The position numbers were made by a program, and so were the translations under genes. Source: a virus. From it: a stretch of 54,135 nt of DNA. The stretch covers positions 1-54,135 of the IMG/VR virus record IMGVR_UViG_3300022602_000133; one strand, written 5' to 3'. A model generated the notes under the pieces. The model saw only the letters and a list, made by a program, of their open reading frames with translations, was not told where the DNA came from and did not search any database. Shown piece after piece: positions 43,012 to 51,724 of the stretch (its first letter is position 1; the number at the start of each line of letters is the position of its first letter).

Positions 43012-46000
43012 TTAACGATGCACACCGTTTTTTATGAAGAATTCCATGGCTATCATATTTCCGTCAATTCCGCCGTATTGTCCATTGATATTAACTTTAT
43101 TCAGCATCTGGACTGACGACCCAGCTACGCCCTGCGGGATAGTATTACTAATAAACGCTGGGCCGCCTGCGACAACTAGACCAGCTGTTAGTACAGAAGT
43201 AAATGTATTACTACCACCTTGACTTAGCTTGCTAGTTAAGAAAGTTTTAATTGCTTTCTGTGTTGGAACTACTGTATCCGAATTAGCTAAGAAAGTAGCG
43301 TCTGTACTGAATTGTTGAATAACAACGCTCGATCCACCAACCGCAATACCGCCCAACGTCAATTGATTTAATCCTGTTAAACCAAATTGGCTAGCACTTA
43401 AAGTGATAATACCAGTTGCTTGTTGAACACCAAATAAATTACCAACTTTAAAGTTACCGTCCTGGTCAGTTGATGTATAAAATACTCGACCATTGTTTGA
43501 TTCTACCGCTTGGTTTTGCGAAGCAAGCGTGTATCCGTTGATAGGTACTCCAGGATAGTTACTATTTGTTTGATTACCGTAACCTATGTTTAAGAAATCA
43601 TGGTTGGTCAAACGAACTTGACTATATTTGGTTCTAATTGTAATACTTGTATTGTTTGCTGGGCTTAGTGCTGTTATCATAGCTGGGCTAATTTGTACAT
43701 TTGCCTCGATACTAGGAGATACAGTACCAAACATTGCGGTACTACTAGTTACTTTATAAATCAAACTATTACCACTAATTGATAAGTTATCACCTGGACT
43801 AGGTAATCTCGTAAGATTATTAAGAATTAATGTATATCCTGTTTGATATGCATCTGCATAACCGTCTCCGCTAATAATAATACTTGTAGAATTTGTATTA
43901 TATCCCGAGCCTCTATTAATAAAAGTAGGACCGCTTAATGTTCCACTTGCAACACGAGGTGTAACTTGAGCTACTGTTGTTATGTTTGGATCTGTAAATA
44001 TTATAGTCGGTGTTGATGTATAGTTAGAACCAGTTTCCCACATACTAATGCTTGTAATTGTGCCACTAGTGATCACAGCACGGCCTCGAGCTGTACATCC
44101 TGCTTGAATCATTGATCCTGTACCGACTCCAGATACTGTAACGAATTTTCCAATATGATTTGTATCAAATCCAAAAGTCATAGCACCGTATGAATCTGAT
44201 GTTACAGATCGTTGTGTCCATAACAATCCATCTTCGCTAGTATAACCCGTTATACTACCTGAATTTACAGCAACAAATACTCCCTGTCCGTAACTTATCG
44301 AAGTCGCTGCAATAGAATATGGAGACTGATACCATGTAATTCCATCAAAACTATATGCTGGTTGAGCTGATGTACTAGAAACTGCAACGAATCTATTATT
44401 ACCAAATGCTATACTTGTCCAAGCTGCAGATGATGGCAATGTTACTGTGGTCCATGTTGTTCCAGTACTGTATGCGGCTAAAGTTCCTCCACTAGCTAGT
44501 ACAACAAATTTACCTGCTCCGTATGCCAATCCTGTCCATGCAGAACTAGAACCTAACGCTGGAAGATTTACAGCGTTCCATGTTAAACCAAAATTAGTTG
44601 AATATGCTCCAGATGCGTATGGTCCAGATGCTGTAGAACTTATAGCAACAAAATATCCATTACCGTAAGCTACAGCTGACCAAGTGCTAACAGATGGAAG
44701 AGTAGTTATTCTCCAGCTAACAGCGTTTGAATGAGAAACAAGTGCTGTTGAATTTCCTGTGCCGCCAGAAGAAATAATTACCCAGTAACTATTGCCGTAA
44801 GCAATTCCAGACCAAGTGGCAGATGTTGGTAATGATAAATTAGTCCAATTAATTCCGTCTGTTGATTGAGTTGCTACGGATGTGGCATTTGGGATACTTA
44901 TAAACAATCCATTACCATACGCTACACCCACATACAAATTACCAAGAGTTAAAGTTGATAACTGAGTTGCTGTTTGTGTAAATGTTGGAGAACTATAAGT
45001 TGTTCTAGGTTCTATGTAATACAAACTAGTTGAATCTAATGAATTTACAATAGGAGTACCAGGATTAATATGATCCCACCCAACCATGGCTAAATTCATT
45101 GATCCTGAATCTGTTGTATTTGCAAAATCAATAGAGCCGCCAGAAGATGCAGTGACAGTAAATGTGTTACTTCCAGAATTGATTGTTCTTATATAGTATG
45201 TTTGCGCTTGTGTTACACTACCAAATACACTAGTTGAATATGTACCGTTCATGTTTCCAGAACCGTATGTTAATGTTTTCTTTGGTCCAGTACTTGTAGC
45301 TATCATGCTACTACCGGTAGCATCTGATACTGCAAAGTCTGCATCAGCAGTTCTGCAAAGCATATCACCTGCACCTGTTTGTAGTGTAACAATATTTGGA
45401 GATCCTACAGGTGTTGAACTAATTGTAAATGTTCCGTTAACTCCTACAGTATTAATAGCAAGTACATAATACACAGTTTCAGTAGTCAATCCGCCAAAAG
45501 TTGTTCCTGAGAACGTAATAGGATTACCAACAATAAAACCTGTCGTAGTACTTGCTGTAATCAAGTTTGTTGTACCATCTGTTGCTGTTACTCTTACTTC
45601 AATAACATTGCTAGTAATTTTAAAATGATTACTATCAACAACGTTACTAATATAGTAAGTAGTTCCAGAAACCATTCCACCAAAAATTGTTCCACTAAAT
45701 TTAATAGGATTTAATGAAATTAAATTAGCTGTAGATGTTACTGTTAGTTGTTTTGAAGAAGCTACAGTTGTCGTAGGGCTTACTGTTACTAGTGTAGTAG
45801 ACAATGAAAAACTTGTAGCATTTATAACTCTGTTAACATAATATGTAGTACCAACTGAAACTCCTCCAATAGATGTTCCAGTAAACTGAATTGGCATATT
45901 AGGCAACATATTAGTTGTTGACCCAGTTAAGAAACTAGTATTAGATGGGAAGTTCACATACATAGAACCGCTACCTAAAGTAGATGTACCGGCTGTTAGG

Positions 46001-49000
46001 CCCCAAGCTGTTCCGCCCAATGATGCACTAATGGTAAATGTTGTAGAACTAGGAATAGATTTAATATAGAAATAATAACCTGCTGTTATATTTCCGTATA
46101 AATTTGATCCAGTGAATATTACAGACATGCCAACGGCCAATCTTGCTGTACTTGATACAGTAATCGTGTTATTAGTATTACCAGAAGTTGCTGTTACTTC
46201 AAGAATATCATTCCCAGTTGCTGTTACGCTTGTACTGTAGTAAGTTGGAATAAATTGCACTGGTTGATTAGTATACAATGTAGAAGTATTTTGATTACCA
46301 ATAATTGTAAATGTATTTGCAGGGCTAGTACTTGCAACTATATTCAACGGTGTAAAAGATTCTTTTAAAACATAAGCGTACTTGTTAACTGTAGTATAAG
46401 CAGAAATATAACCGTATTGGCCTGCTCCAGTACCACTGTTAATAAACACCCTTGTTCCTACATAATTGCTAGCGGTATTATTATCAGATTGAGCAAGAAT
46501 AACATAAGACGATGTTCCGCCTTGTGCATTATTGCTAGCTGTAATGTAGTTTGCACCGCCAGTAACACCGTTGCTATCAGTAGTAACTCTAGTTTCAAAT
46601 ATTGCATTAGATCTTGTTTCATCTCCTACTACTGAAGCTCCTGATCCAGAACCATTAATGAAATAATTTGCGTAAGCTGAGAATTGACTTGTTGCACTTG
46701 TTTGTAAGTAGAATGTAAGAGCTGAACTGACTTGCACTTGAGCACCAAACACATAAGTGTATGCACTAGTTCCAAATTGAGTTCTAGGATACAGTCTAAG
46801 TTGAACATTATTATTTTGAGCTGTAATGTCATAAGTTGTAAACCACAATCTATACCAACCATTAGTTAACACAACTTTTCCATAACTTGTAGGAACAGCA
46901 CCGCCGCTTGCGCTTGATGCGGTAACTATTCCTGTGTTAAAATTAAAATTTACTAAACTGTCTACAATGCTTGATCCGCTGTATCTAGCAAGTACATCAA
47001 TTGAAGGAGAAGTTCCTTGTTTTACATATACACTAAATGTATATGGAAGATTGCTTCCAGTAGGCACTACTCCAGAAACAGTTACAGATCCAACTCCAGT
47101 TCCACTAGCTAACGATGTTACAGTTATTGTAAGATCATTAACGCCGCTTACGCCGCCAAGCTGATTACCATAAATTAAAATTTGATTATTAATACTATAA
47201 CCACTACCAGCTGATCCAGGTGTGGTTATTACTGAATAACTTGAGCTACCAACAGTAACATTAAATGTTGCTCCAGATGCTCCAACACCACCTACAATAG
47301 TAGTTCCAGAAACACTTGCATAATATCCAGCTGCTGGTTGTATTGCAATATTTTGATAAACATAACTTCCGTCAGTTCCACTACTAGTTCCAGTCAATGT
47401 CCAACCGTCTGAATTGCCAAATGGCCCTAATAAGTTTTGTTGTAAAATTAAATTACCATCGTTTGTCCAACCTGAACCACTAAACAAGTTACTGTTTAAT
47501 AACATGTTTGTAGTATTAGTATAATAGGCGCCACCACCATTGCCATATTGCATCTTTAAAAGATTTGCACTAACACCAAATGAGCTTTGTACAGATGCTT
47601 GAACTTGTGAAGATTGGTTGAATACATTTCCCGAGATTGGAGTTTCTGTAAGGTCATACCCTTCAGATAATACTCCAAATGTACCGTACGAGCTGTTACC
47701 GTTAGTAGCACGAATGCGTCCGCCATTTTCGGCCAAATATCCTGAATAATTATAATAGGTAAACACACTAACACATTCTGTAAGAGCCGATATGCCAGTA
47801 CACCATACACCGACACCATCGCTTAATACTTGTGTGAAATCATTAGCAACGATTGATTTATTTCCGCCATTGTGTAATGTTCCGTCAATTTTTAATCCTA
47901 CACAACCAGAACCAAAGGTTGTTACGTTCTGTATATACGGGCTTCTTCGGAATATCCAAGCACTAGTGTCGTTTGGACCAGTACCTGGATCTAAACTTAC
48001 ATAGGCGCCACCTGTTGGACGTTGGGTAAGATATGCGTTAAAATCTGTTAAAAATCCTAGCAAACCAGTAGTTGACATATTTCTAATACCACTACCGTTT
48101 CTAACTAAGAACATATTTTTTAAACAATCGCCTGCATACACAGTCATACTTCCAGCGCCATCGGTAATCGAAGATAGCGTAGGTGTAAGACTACTTGTGC
48201 CAGATAATGTAATGTTTAATCCATTTATTCCAGCTACATAATAAGTTGTACCTCTTGTTAGGCCGCCAAGCATTGAAGCACTATAAAATTGAATTGGCAT
48301 TCCTACTACTAGGCCTGTCACGCTAGACAAAGTCATTGTTTGTGTTGCGGCCACACTTGCGGTAGCTGTAGTAATAATTCTAGTTGCAGGTTGAACTACT
48401 ACACCTCTTAATTCATCTCCGACTAGTGCTGTATTCTCTGGTACAGAGATTGGCAATATTTCAGAATAAGTTCCGGTCTTTATAAAAATATTTGCTGTTG
48501 TTCCTGAATTTGATGTAGGTATATTTGAAGTCGATTGATCAGTTAATGCTTGAATTACAATACCAATCAAGGTATCTACAGAAGACTGAGATCCAGTTTC
48601 TGCTGATCCTGAAATTGCACTAGTAACTTGAGATATAGGACTAGCAACTCCATTTACAACTTGATAAGAAGGAGATAATGGAGTTTTATTGATTACCGCA
48701 TCAAGTAATACTTTTAATCTTACAACAGCTGCTAAGAAATATGCTATTTCTGCGGTAACAGTAGATGTAACCAGTTGATTTGTAGATCCTGGAGCAAAGT
48801 ATGACAATGCCGCAGCTACTGTTTGGCTGTTGCCACCTCTTGTAATATCATAGATAATTGCATCTATTAAGTATCTTGTATCTCTTAATGTTTTTGTCTG
48901 GTCAAACACAGAACTAGAACTAAAAGGAAGAACGTTATTAGTAGATTGGTACACCATCCACTGATACACTTCTTGCGCCATAAATTCTTTATTAGCAAGT

Positions 49001-50739
49001 AAAATACTTCCTGCAATAGGATTATTTGTACCATTAGCTACTTGAGAACATGCATACGCAATGGTTTTCCAAGGTCTATCATATGTAACACCATAGTCTG
49101 ATCTATCTATACCAGTAGTAGCAACATAGTATACTTTAGGAGTAATGTTAAATTGCGACCAAGTTGGATACAATACTCCATTAGAATCTGGTTGCATTCT
49201 TAACAAATAATCAACTAATGGAACATTAGTAGTAGTAGACCCAACTGTTACCGGAGTAGTTATAGGTAATGCGGTTGGAACACCGGCACGGTACGTTACC
49301 ATATCGCCCTGACTGTTCATAGCATTTCTTATTGCATGTGGTAAGTATACTGTCCAAATACTATTTGTAGTATCCTGGTTTGGAGGAGTTGAACTATTAC
49401 TGCTTACGATAGCTTTGTATGTTTTATTTTGATATACAACAATATCTCCTGGAACATACGAAGTAAGTTGTTGCCATATTCCTTTAAAACTTAAACCAAA
49501 ACTTACTAAATTCCAATAAGTGTAATTAATACCTATTGCACTTAATGTACCGCCTGGTGGTGCTAGTGGAGTTCCGTCTGGAGGATTGTTTATTAATAAT
49601 GTAGTTGCGTCTACGACCTGTGTTACTGTTTGACCTAATGTAAAACCAGTTCCAGATAATACCATACCAACTGTTACATTAGCTGTTGAAACAACTTTAA
49701 CTGTAGTTCCTGAACTGCCAGTTGGATTATATGACAAGCTAATTGTTCCGGCACTTGGATCTTGATTAGTATTATCTTGTAGTGCTATAAACAATAAACC
49801 ACCACGTCTAACTACATCTCCAATTTTATAATTAAGTTTGCTAAGGCCATTAAAATCAATACCCCATTGTCCTAATGCTTCATATCCAGAAGTCATAACG
49901 GACCAGTTGCCGCCTGTATCAGTAGATGGGTTAACATTTGTATTATTAGGAACGTTGTTTATATAAGAATAACCACCGTAGTCAACAACATCGCCTGGTT
50001 GATAAGTATTGCCTGCTCCCCATGTATTGGCAAATTCAAAACCTGGCATGTACATTGCCCATTGCAATGTACTAAATGCTGTGCTAGAAACGTGTCCGGC
50101 AATACACACCCATTGATCTGCGCCATTTTTAACAATATCATTTAGACGATAACGATAGTTAGCCGAACTCCAATTTCCTTTGATGTCATAACCATTATAT
50201 ACTATGTCCCACTTTGACTGATCTGCTTCTAAACCAGTTGATGAAAAAGCTACAGTTGGAGTTACTCCTGAATAACTAGCATACGAATAATATTGATTTG
50301 ATATATGTGTAGTATTACATCTATAAACTATGCCGCCGTATTTAACTACATCGCCAACTCCATAACCATATGATGTTGTCCAGTTTGAGTTCCAGTTATC
50401 AAATAGTGAATAAGTTGTCCAATTAGGACTATCAATTTGTGTCAATCCGCTAGTATGTGATACTATACAGATATACATTTCTCCACCGTATCGAACAATA
50501 TTTCCTACAAAATATTGTGTACCTGGAGTCCACGCATTTTTCCACTGTGTTCCATTGATAGCTAAACTCCAGATAGAAGATGCAAGGTCTGCAACAAATG
50601 TCGTAGAAGTGTGTGCGGTTAAACAAACATAAGTTTGACCACCAAAAGATACTACAGCATCTTTCTGATAAGTGGTACTAGCAGTCCAAGGACCTGCCCA
50701 AGTATAACGCAATCTTCCAATTTTAAATTCTGCCGCCAT
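43012..50739 (-). CDS. Giant modular virion protein (2575 residues)
   Basis: Paralogue of the 4051-residue protein. The N-terminal ~420 residues carry about seven 'W.g.Wt....Y..GDvV.ygG..Y.c...H' modules. Near ~530, KVYYVATTGIDRSDYGVTYD opens a beta-helix part. The conserved core is at ~876-1045 (IRNMSTTGLLGFL, QRPTGGAYVSLDPGTGP, NKSIVANDFTQVLSDG, RIRATNGNSSYG). A jelly-roll follows at ~1075-1360 (MLLNSNLFSGSGWTNDG, FSVYVKQGTS, NGWYRLWFTTYD), then several 'FtGt..GG...gTtYYv....st.F.is' beta repeats, six Asp-box blades at ~1930-2180, and the shared C-terminus (STDQDGNFKVGNLFGVQQAT, VVPTQKAIKTFL). I infer a tail-fibre adhesin. AAGGAAA precedes ATG. Confidence 0.78.
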   Translation of the reverse strand: MAAEFKIGRLRYTWAGPWTASTTYQKDAVVSFGGQTYVCLTAHTSTTFVADLASSIWSLAINGTQWKNAWTPGTQYFVGNIVRYGGEMYICIVSHTSGLTQIDSPNWTTYSLFDNWNSNWTTSYGYGVGDVVKYGGIVYRCNTTHISNQYYSYASYSGVTPTVAFSSTGLEADQSKWDIVYNGYDIKGNWSSANYRYRLNDIVKNGADQWVCIAGHVSSTAFSTLQWAMYMPGFEFANTWGAGNTYQPGDVVDYGGYSYINNVPNNTNVNPSTDTGGNWSVMTSGYEALGQWGIDFNGLSKLNYKIGDVVRRGGLLFIALQDNTNQDPSAGTISLSYNPTGSSGTTVKVVSTANVTVGMVLSGTGFTLGQTVTQVVDATTLLINNPPDGTPLAPPGGTLSAIGINYTYWNLVSFGLSFKGIWQQLTSYVPGDIVVYQNKTYKAIVSSNSSTPPNQDTTNSIWTVYLPHAIRNAMNSQGDMVTYRAGVPTALPITTPVTVGSTTTNVPLVDYLLRMQPDSNGVLYPTWSQFNITPKVYYVATTGIDRSDYGVTYDRPWKTIAYACSQVANGTNNPIAGSILLANKEFMAQEVYQWMVYQSTNNVLPFSSSSVFDQTKTLRDTRYLIDAIIYDITRGGNSQTVAAALSYFAPGSTNQLVTSTVTAEIAYFLAAVVRLKVLLDAVINKTPLSPSYQVVNGVASPISQVTSAISGSAETGSQSSVDTLIGIVIQALTDQSTSNIPTSNSGTTANIFIKTGTYSEILPISVPENTALVGDELRGVVVQPATRIITTATASVAATQTMTLSSVTGLVVGMPIQFYSASMLGGLTRGTTYYVAGINGLNITLSGTSSLTPTLSSITDGAGSMTVYAGDCLKNMFLVRNGSGIRNMSTTGLLGFLTDFNAYLTQRPTGGAYVSLDPGTGPNDTSAWIFRRSPYIQNVTTFGSGCVGLKIDGTLHNGGNKSIVANDFTQVLSDGVGVWCTGISALTECVSVFTYYNYSGYLAENGGRIRATNGNSSYGTFGVLSEGYDLTETPISGNVFNQSSQVQASVQSSFGVSANLLKMQYGNGGGAYYTNTTNMLLNSNLFSGSGWTNDGNLILQQNLLGPFGNSDGWTLTGTSSGTDGSYVYQNIAIQPAAGYYASVSGTTIVGGVGASGATFNVTVGSSSYSVITTPGSAGSGYSINNQILIYGNQLGGVSGVNDLTITVTSLASGTGVGSVTVSGVVPTGSNLPYTFSVYVKQGTSPSIDVLARYSGSSIVDSLVNFNFNTGIVTASSASGGAVPTSYGKVVLTNGWYRLWFTTYDITAQNNNVQLRLYPRTQFGTSAYTYVFGAQVQVSSALTFYLQTSATSQFSAYANYFINGSGSGASVVGDETRSNAIFETRVTTDSNGVTGGANYITASNNAQGGTSSYVILAQSDNNTASNYVGTRVFINSGTGAGQYGYISAYTTVNKYAYVLKESFTPLNIVASTSPANTFTIIGNQNTSTLYTNQPVQFIPTYYSTSVTATGNDILEVTATSGNTNNTITVSSTARLAVGMSVIFTGSNLYGNITAGYYFYIKSIPSSTTFTISASLGGTAWGLTAGTSTLGSGSMYVNFPSNTSFLTGSTTNMLPNMPIQFTGTSIGGVSVGTTYYVNRVINATSFSLSTTLVTVSPTTTVASSKQLTVTSTANLISLNPIKFSGTIFGGMVSGTTYYISNVVDSNHFKITSNVIEVRVTATDGTTNLITASTTTGFIVGNPITFSGTTFGGLTTETVYYVLAINTVGVNGTFTISSTPVGSPNIVTLQTGAGDMLCRTADADFAVSDATGSSMIATSTGPKKTLTYGSGNMNGTYSTSVFGSVTQAQTYYIRTINSGSNTFTVTASSGGSIDFANTTDSGSMNLAMVGWDHINPGTPIVNSLDSTSLYYIEPRTTYSSPTFTQTATQLSTLTLGNLYVGVAYGNGLFISIPNATSVATQSTDGINWTNLSLPTSATWSGIAYGNSYWVIISSGGTGNSTALVSHSNAVSWRITTLPSVSTWSAVAYGNGYFVAISSTASGPYASGAYSTNFGLTWNAVNLPALGSSSAWTGLAYGAGKFVVLASGGTLAAYSTGTTWTTVTLPSSAAWTSIAFGNNRFVAVSSTSAQPAYSFDGITWYQSPYSIAATSISYGQGVFVAVNSGSITGYTSEDGLLWTQRSVTSDSYGAMTFGFDTNHIGKFVTVSGVGTGSMIQAGCTARGRAVITSGTITSISMWETGSNYTSTPTIIFTDPNITTVAQVTPRVASGTLSGPTFINRGSGYNTNSTSIIISGDGYADAYQTGYTLILNNLTRLPSPGDNLSISGNSLIYKVTSSTAMFGTVSPSIEANVQISPAMITALSPANNTSITIRTKYSQVRLTNHDFLNIGYGNQTNSNYPGVPINGYTLASQNQAVESNNGRVFYTSTDQDGNFKVGNLFGVQQATGIITLSASQFGLTGLNQLTLGGIAVGGSSVVIQQFSTDATFLANSDTVVPTQKAIKTFLTSKLSQGGSNTFTSVLTAGLVVAGGPAFISNTIPQGVAGSSVQMLNKVNINGQYGGIDGNMIAMEFFIKNGVHR

Positions 50740-50763
50740 TTTTAATTTCCTTATTCTTTAATA

Positions 50764-51144
50764 TTAGGTACTGTAAATCTGTGTAGGATCGTAAGTATAC
50801 GATTGATTAATTCTTACTGTAAGAGAACCATCAGTGGTGTTTAAGTAATAATACGCATTTTTATTATCCCAACGATATTGATCAAAATACAAGTTTGGAT
50901 AAGGACGGCTATGATCTGTTGCTAGTCGTCCGTCAAAGAAATCTACGCCATATTCAAAATTTTCAAAGTTGTTTCCGTTGGATCCTGCATTGTTAACCGT
51001 GACAGTTGTAGAATCTACTAGTTGATCAATTCTAGTAAAATAAAGCGTACCGTCGTCTGTTCTACGCAATCCGTAAAAATATCTAGGATTGCCATCTCCT
51101 AATAAATCATTTAAACTATTTTCATTACCAACATAGTATGTCAT
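50764..51144 (-). CDS. Small conserved virion-cluster protein
   Basis: A 126-residue protein starting MTYYVGNENSLNDLLGDGNP then RYFYGLRRTDDGTLYFTRID. The middle is VTVNNAG...NFENFEYGVDFFDGRL, and the end YDQ-x-RWDNKNAYYYLNTTDG with VRINQSYTYDP. From memory, T4-like cyanophages carry a closely similar protein beside their large fibre genes; its function is unknown. It is rich in Tyr, Asp and Asn, with no signal peptide or membrane segment. The stop of the upstream gene is fused to its ribosome site (TAAGGA). Confidence 0.68.
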   Translation of the reverse strand: MTYYVGNENSLNDLLGDGNPRYFYGLRRTDDGTLYFTRIDQLVDSTTVTVNNAGSNGNNFENFEYGVDFFDGRLATDHSRPYPNLYFDQYRWDNKNAYYYLNTTDGSLTVRINQSYTYDPTQIYST

Positions 51145-51153
51145 ATTCTATCC

Positions 51154-51720
51154 TTAACTAATTTCTACCCAGCTCATAACACAATCTATGCTACTAGCTG
51201 TATTTGAAGTTACTATCACATTTGTGCTGGGCGTTAATATTAATTTTTCACCACCTGTAACAGCACGTAAACTTGTATTTGGAGCTATCGTTACATTATT
51301 TACATAGTATGCAATAGTGCCAGCTATTGTATTTTGTAATCGTATGCTTGCTTGAATAATACTAGATGTAGTATTTGTCAAACTAAATCCAATAACTGTT
51401 GTATTGGCGCTTGCATTACTTTGTAAAGGACTGGCATTTACTGTACCATAAATGCCGGATGTAGCAGCAGGTGCTGTAGTTGTAGCATTTGAATACGTAA
51501 CTGTTGATGTTGTGCATGCCGTCACTGTAAAATATCCGTTATATCCTGCAACACTAACTCCTGAAACAACAATACCTAAACCAACAACAAATGGTGCTGT
51601 TGACTGAGTTGCAAATGTTAATGTTACCGACCCACTAGCAGGAGTACTAGGAGATACGGTAGTAATATTTAAACTTGTTCCTATTCCTGTGTAAAAAGCA
51701 TTTTTAAAAGCTGTTGTCAT
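51154..51720 (-). CDS. Beta-rich virion accessory protein, two-part
   Basis: A 188-residue protein. Residues ~20-90 are a small beta unit (GSVTLTFATQSTAPFVVGLG, VSGVSVAGYNGYFTVTACTT, VTYSNATT) matching units inside the 4051-residue protein, such as LTFSPTQGSSPFTAGQTITV and GGYNGVQVVTSSTTSSVSYT. Residues ~100-188 resemble the single-domain 108-residue proteins at 7594 and 30460 (TTVIGFSLTNTTSSIIQASI, YVNNVTIAPNTSLR, IDCVMSWVEIS). It therefore looks like a fusion of a shaft repeat and an accessory beta-sandwich. Confidence 0.6.
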   Translation of the reverse strand: MTTAFKNAFYTGIGTSLNITTVSPSTPASGSVTLTFATQSTAPFVVGLGIVVSGVSVAGYNGYFTVTACTTSTVTYSNATTTAPAATSGIYGTVNASPLQSNASANTTVIGFSLTNTTSSIIQASIRLQNTIAGTIAYYVNNVTIAPNTSLRAVTGGEKLILTPSTNVIVTSNTASSIDCVMSWVEIS

Positions 51721-51724
51721 ATTC

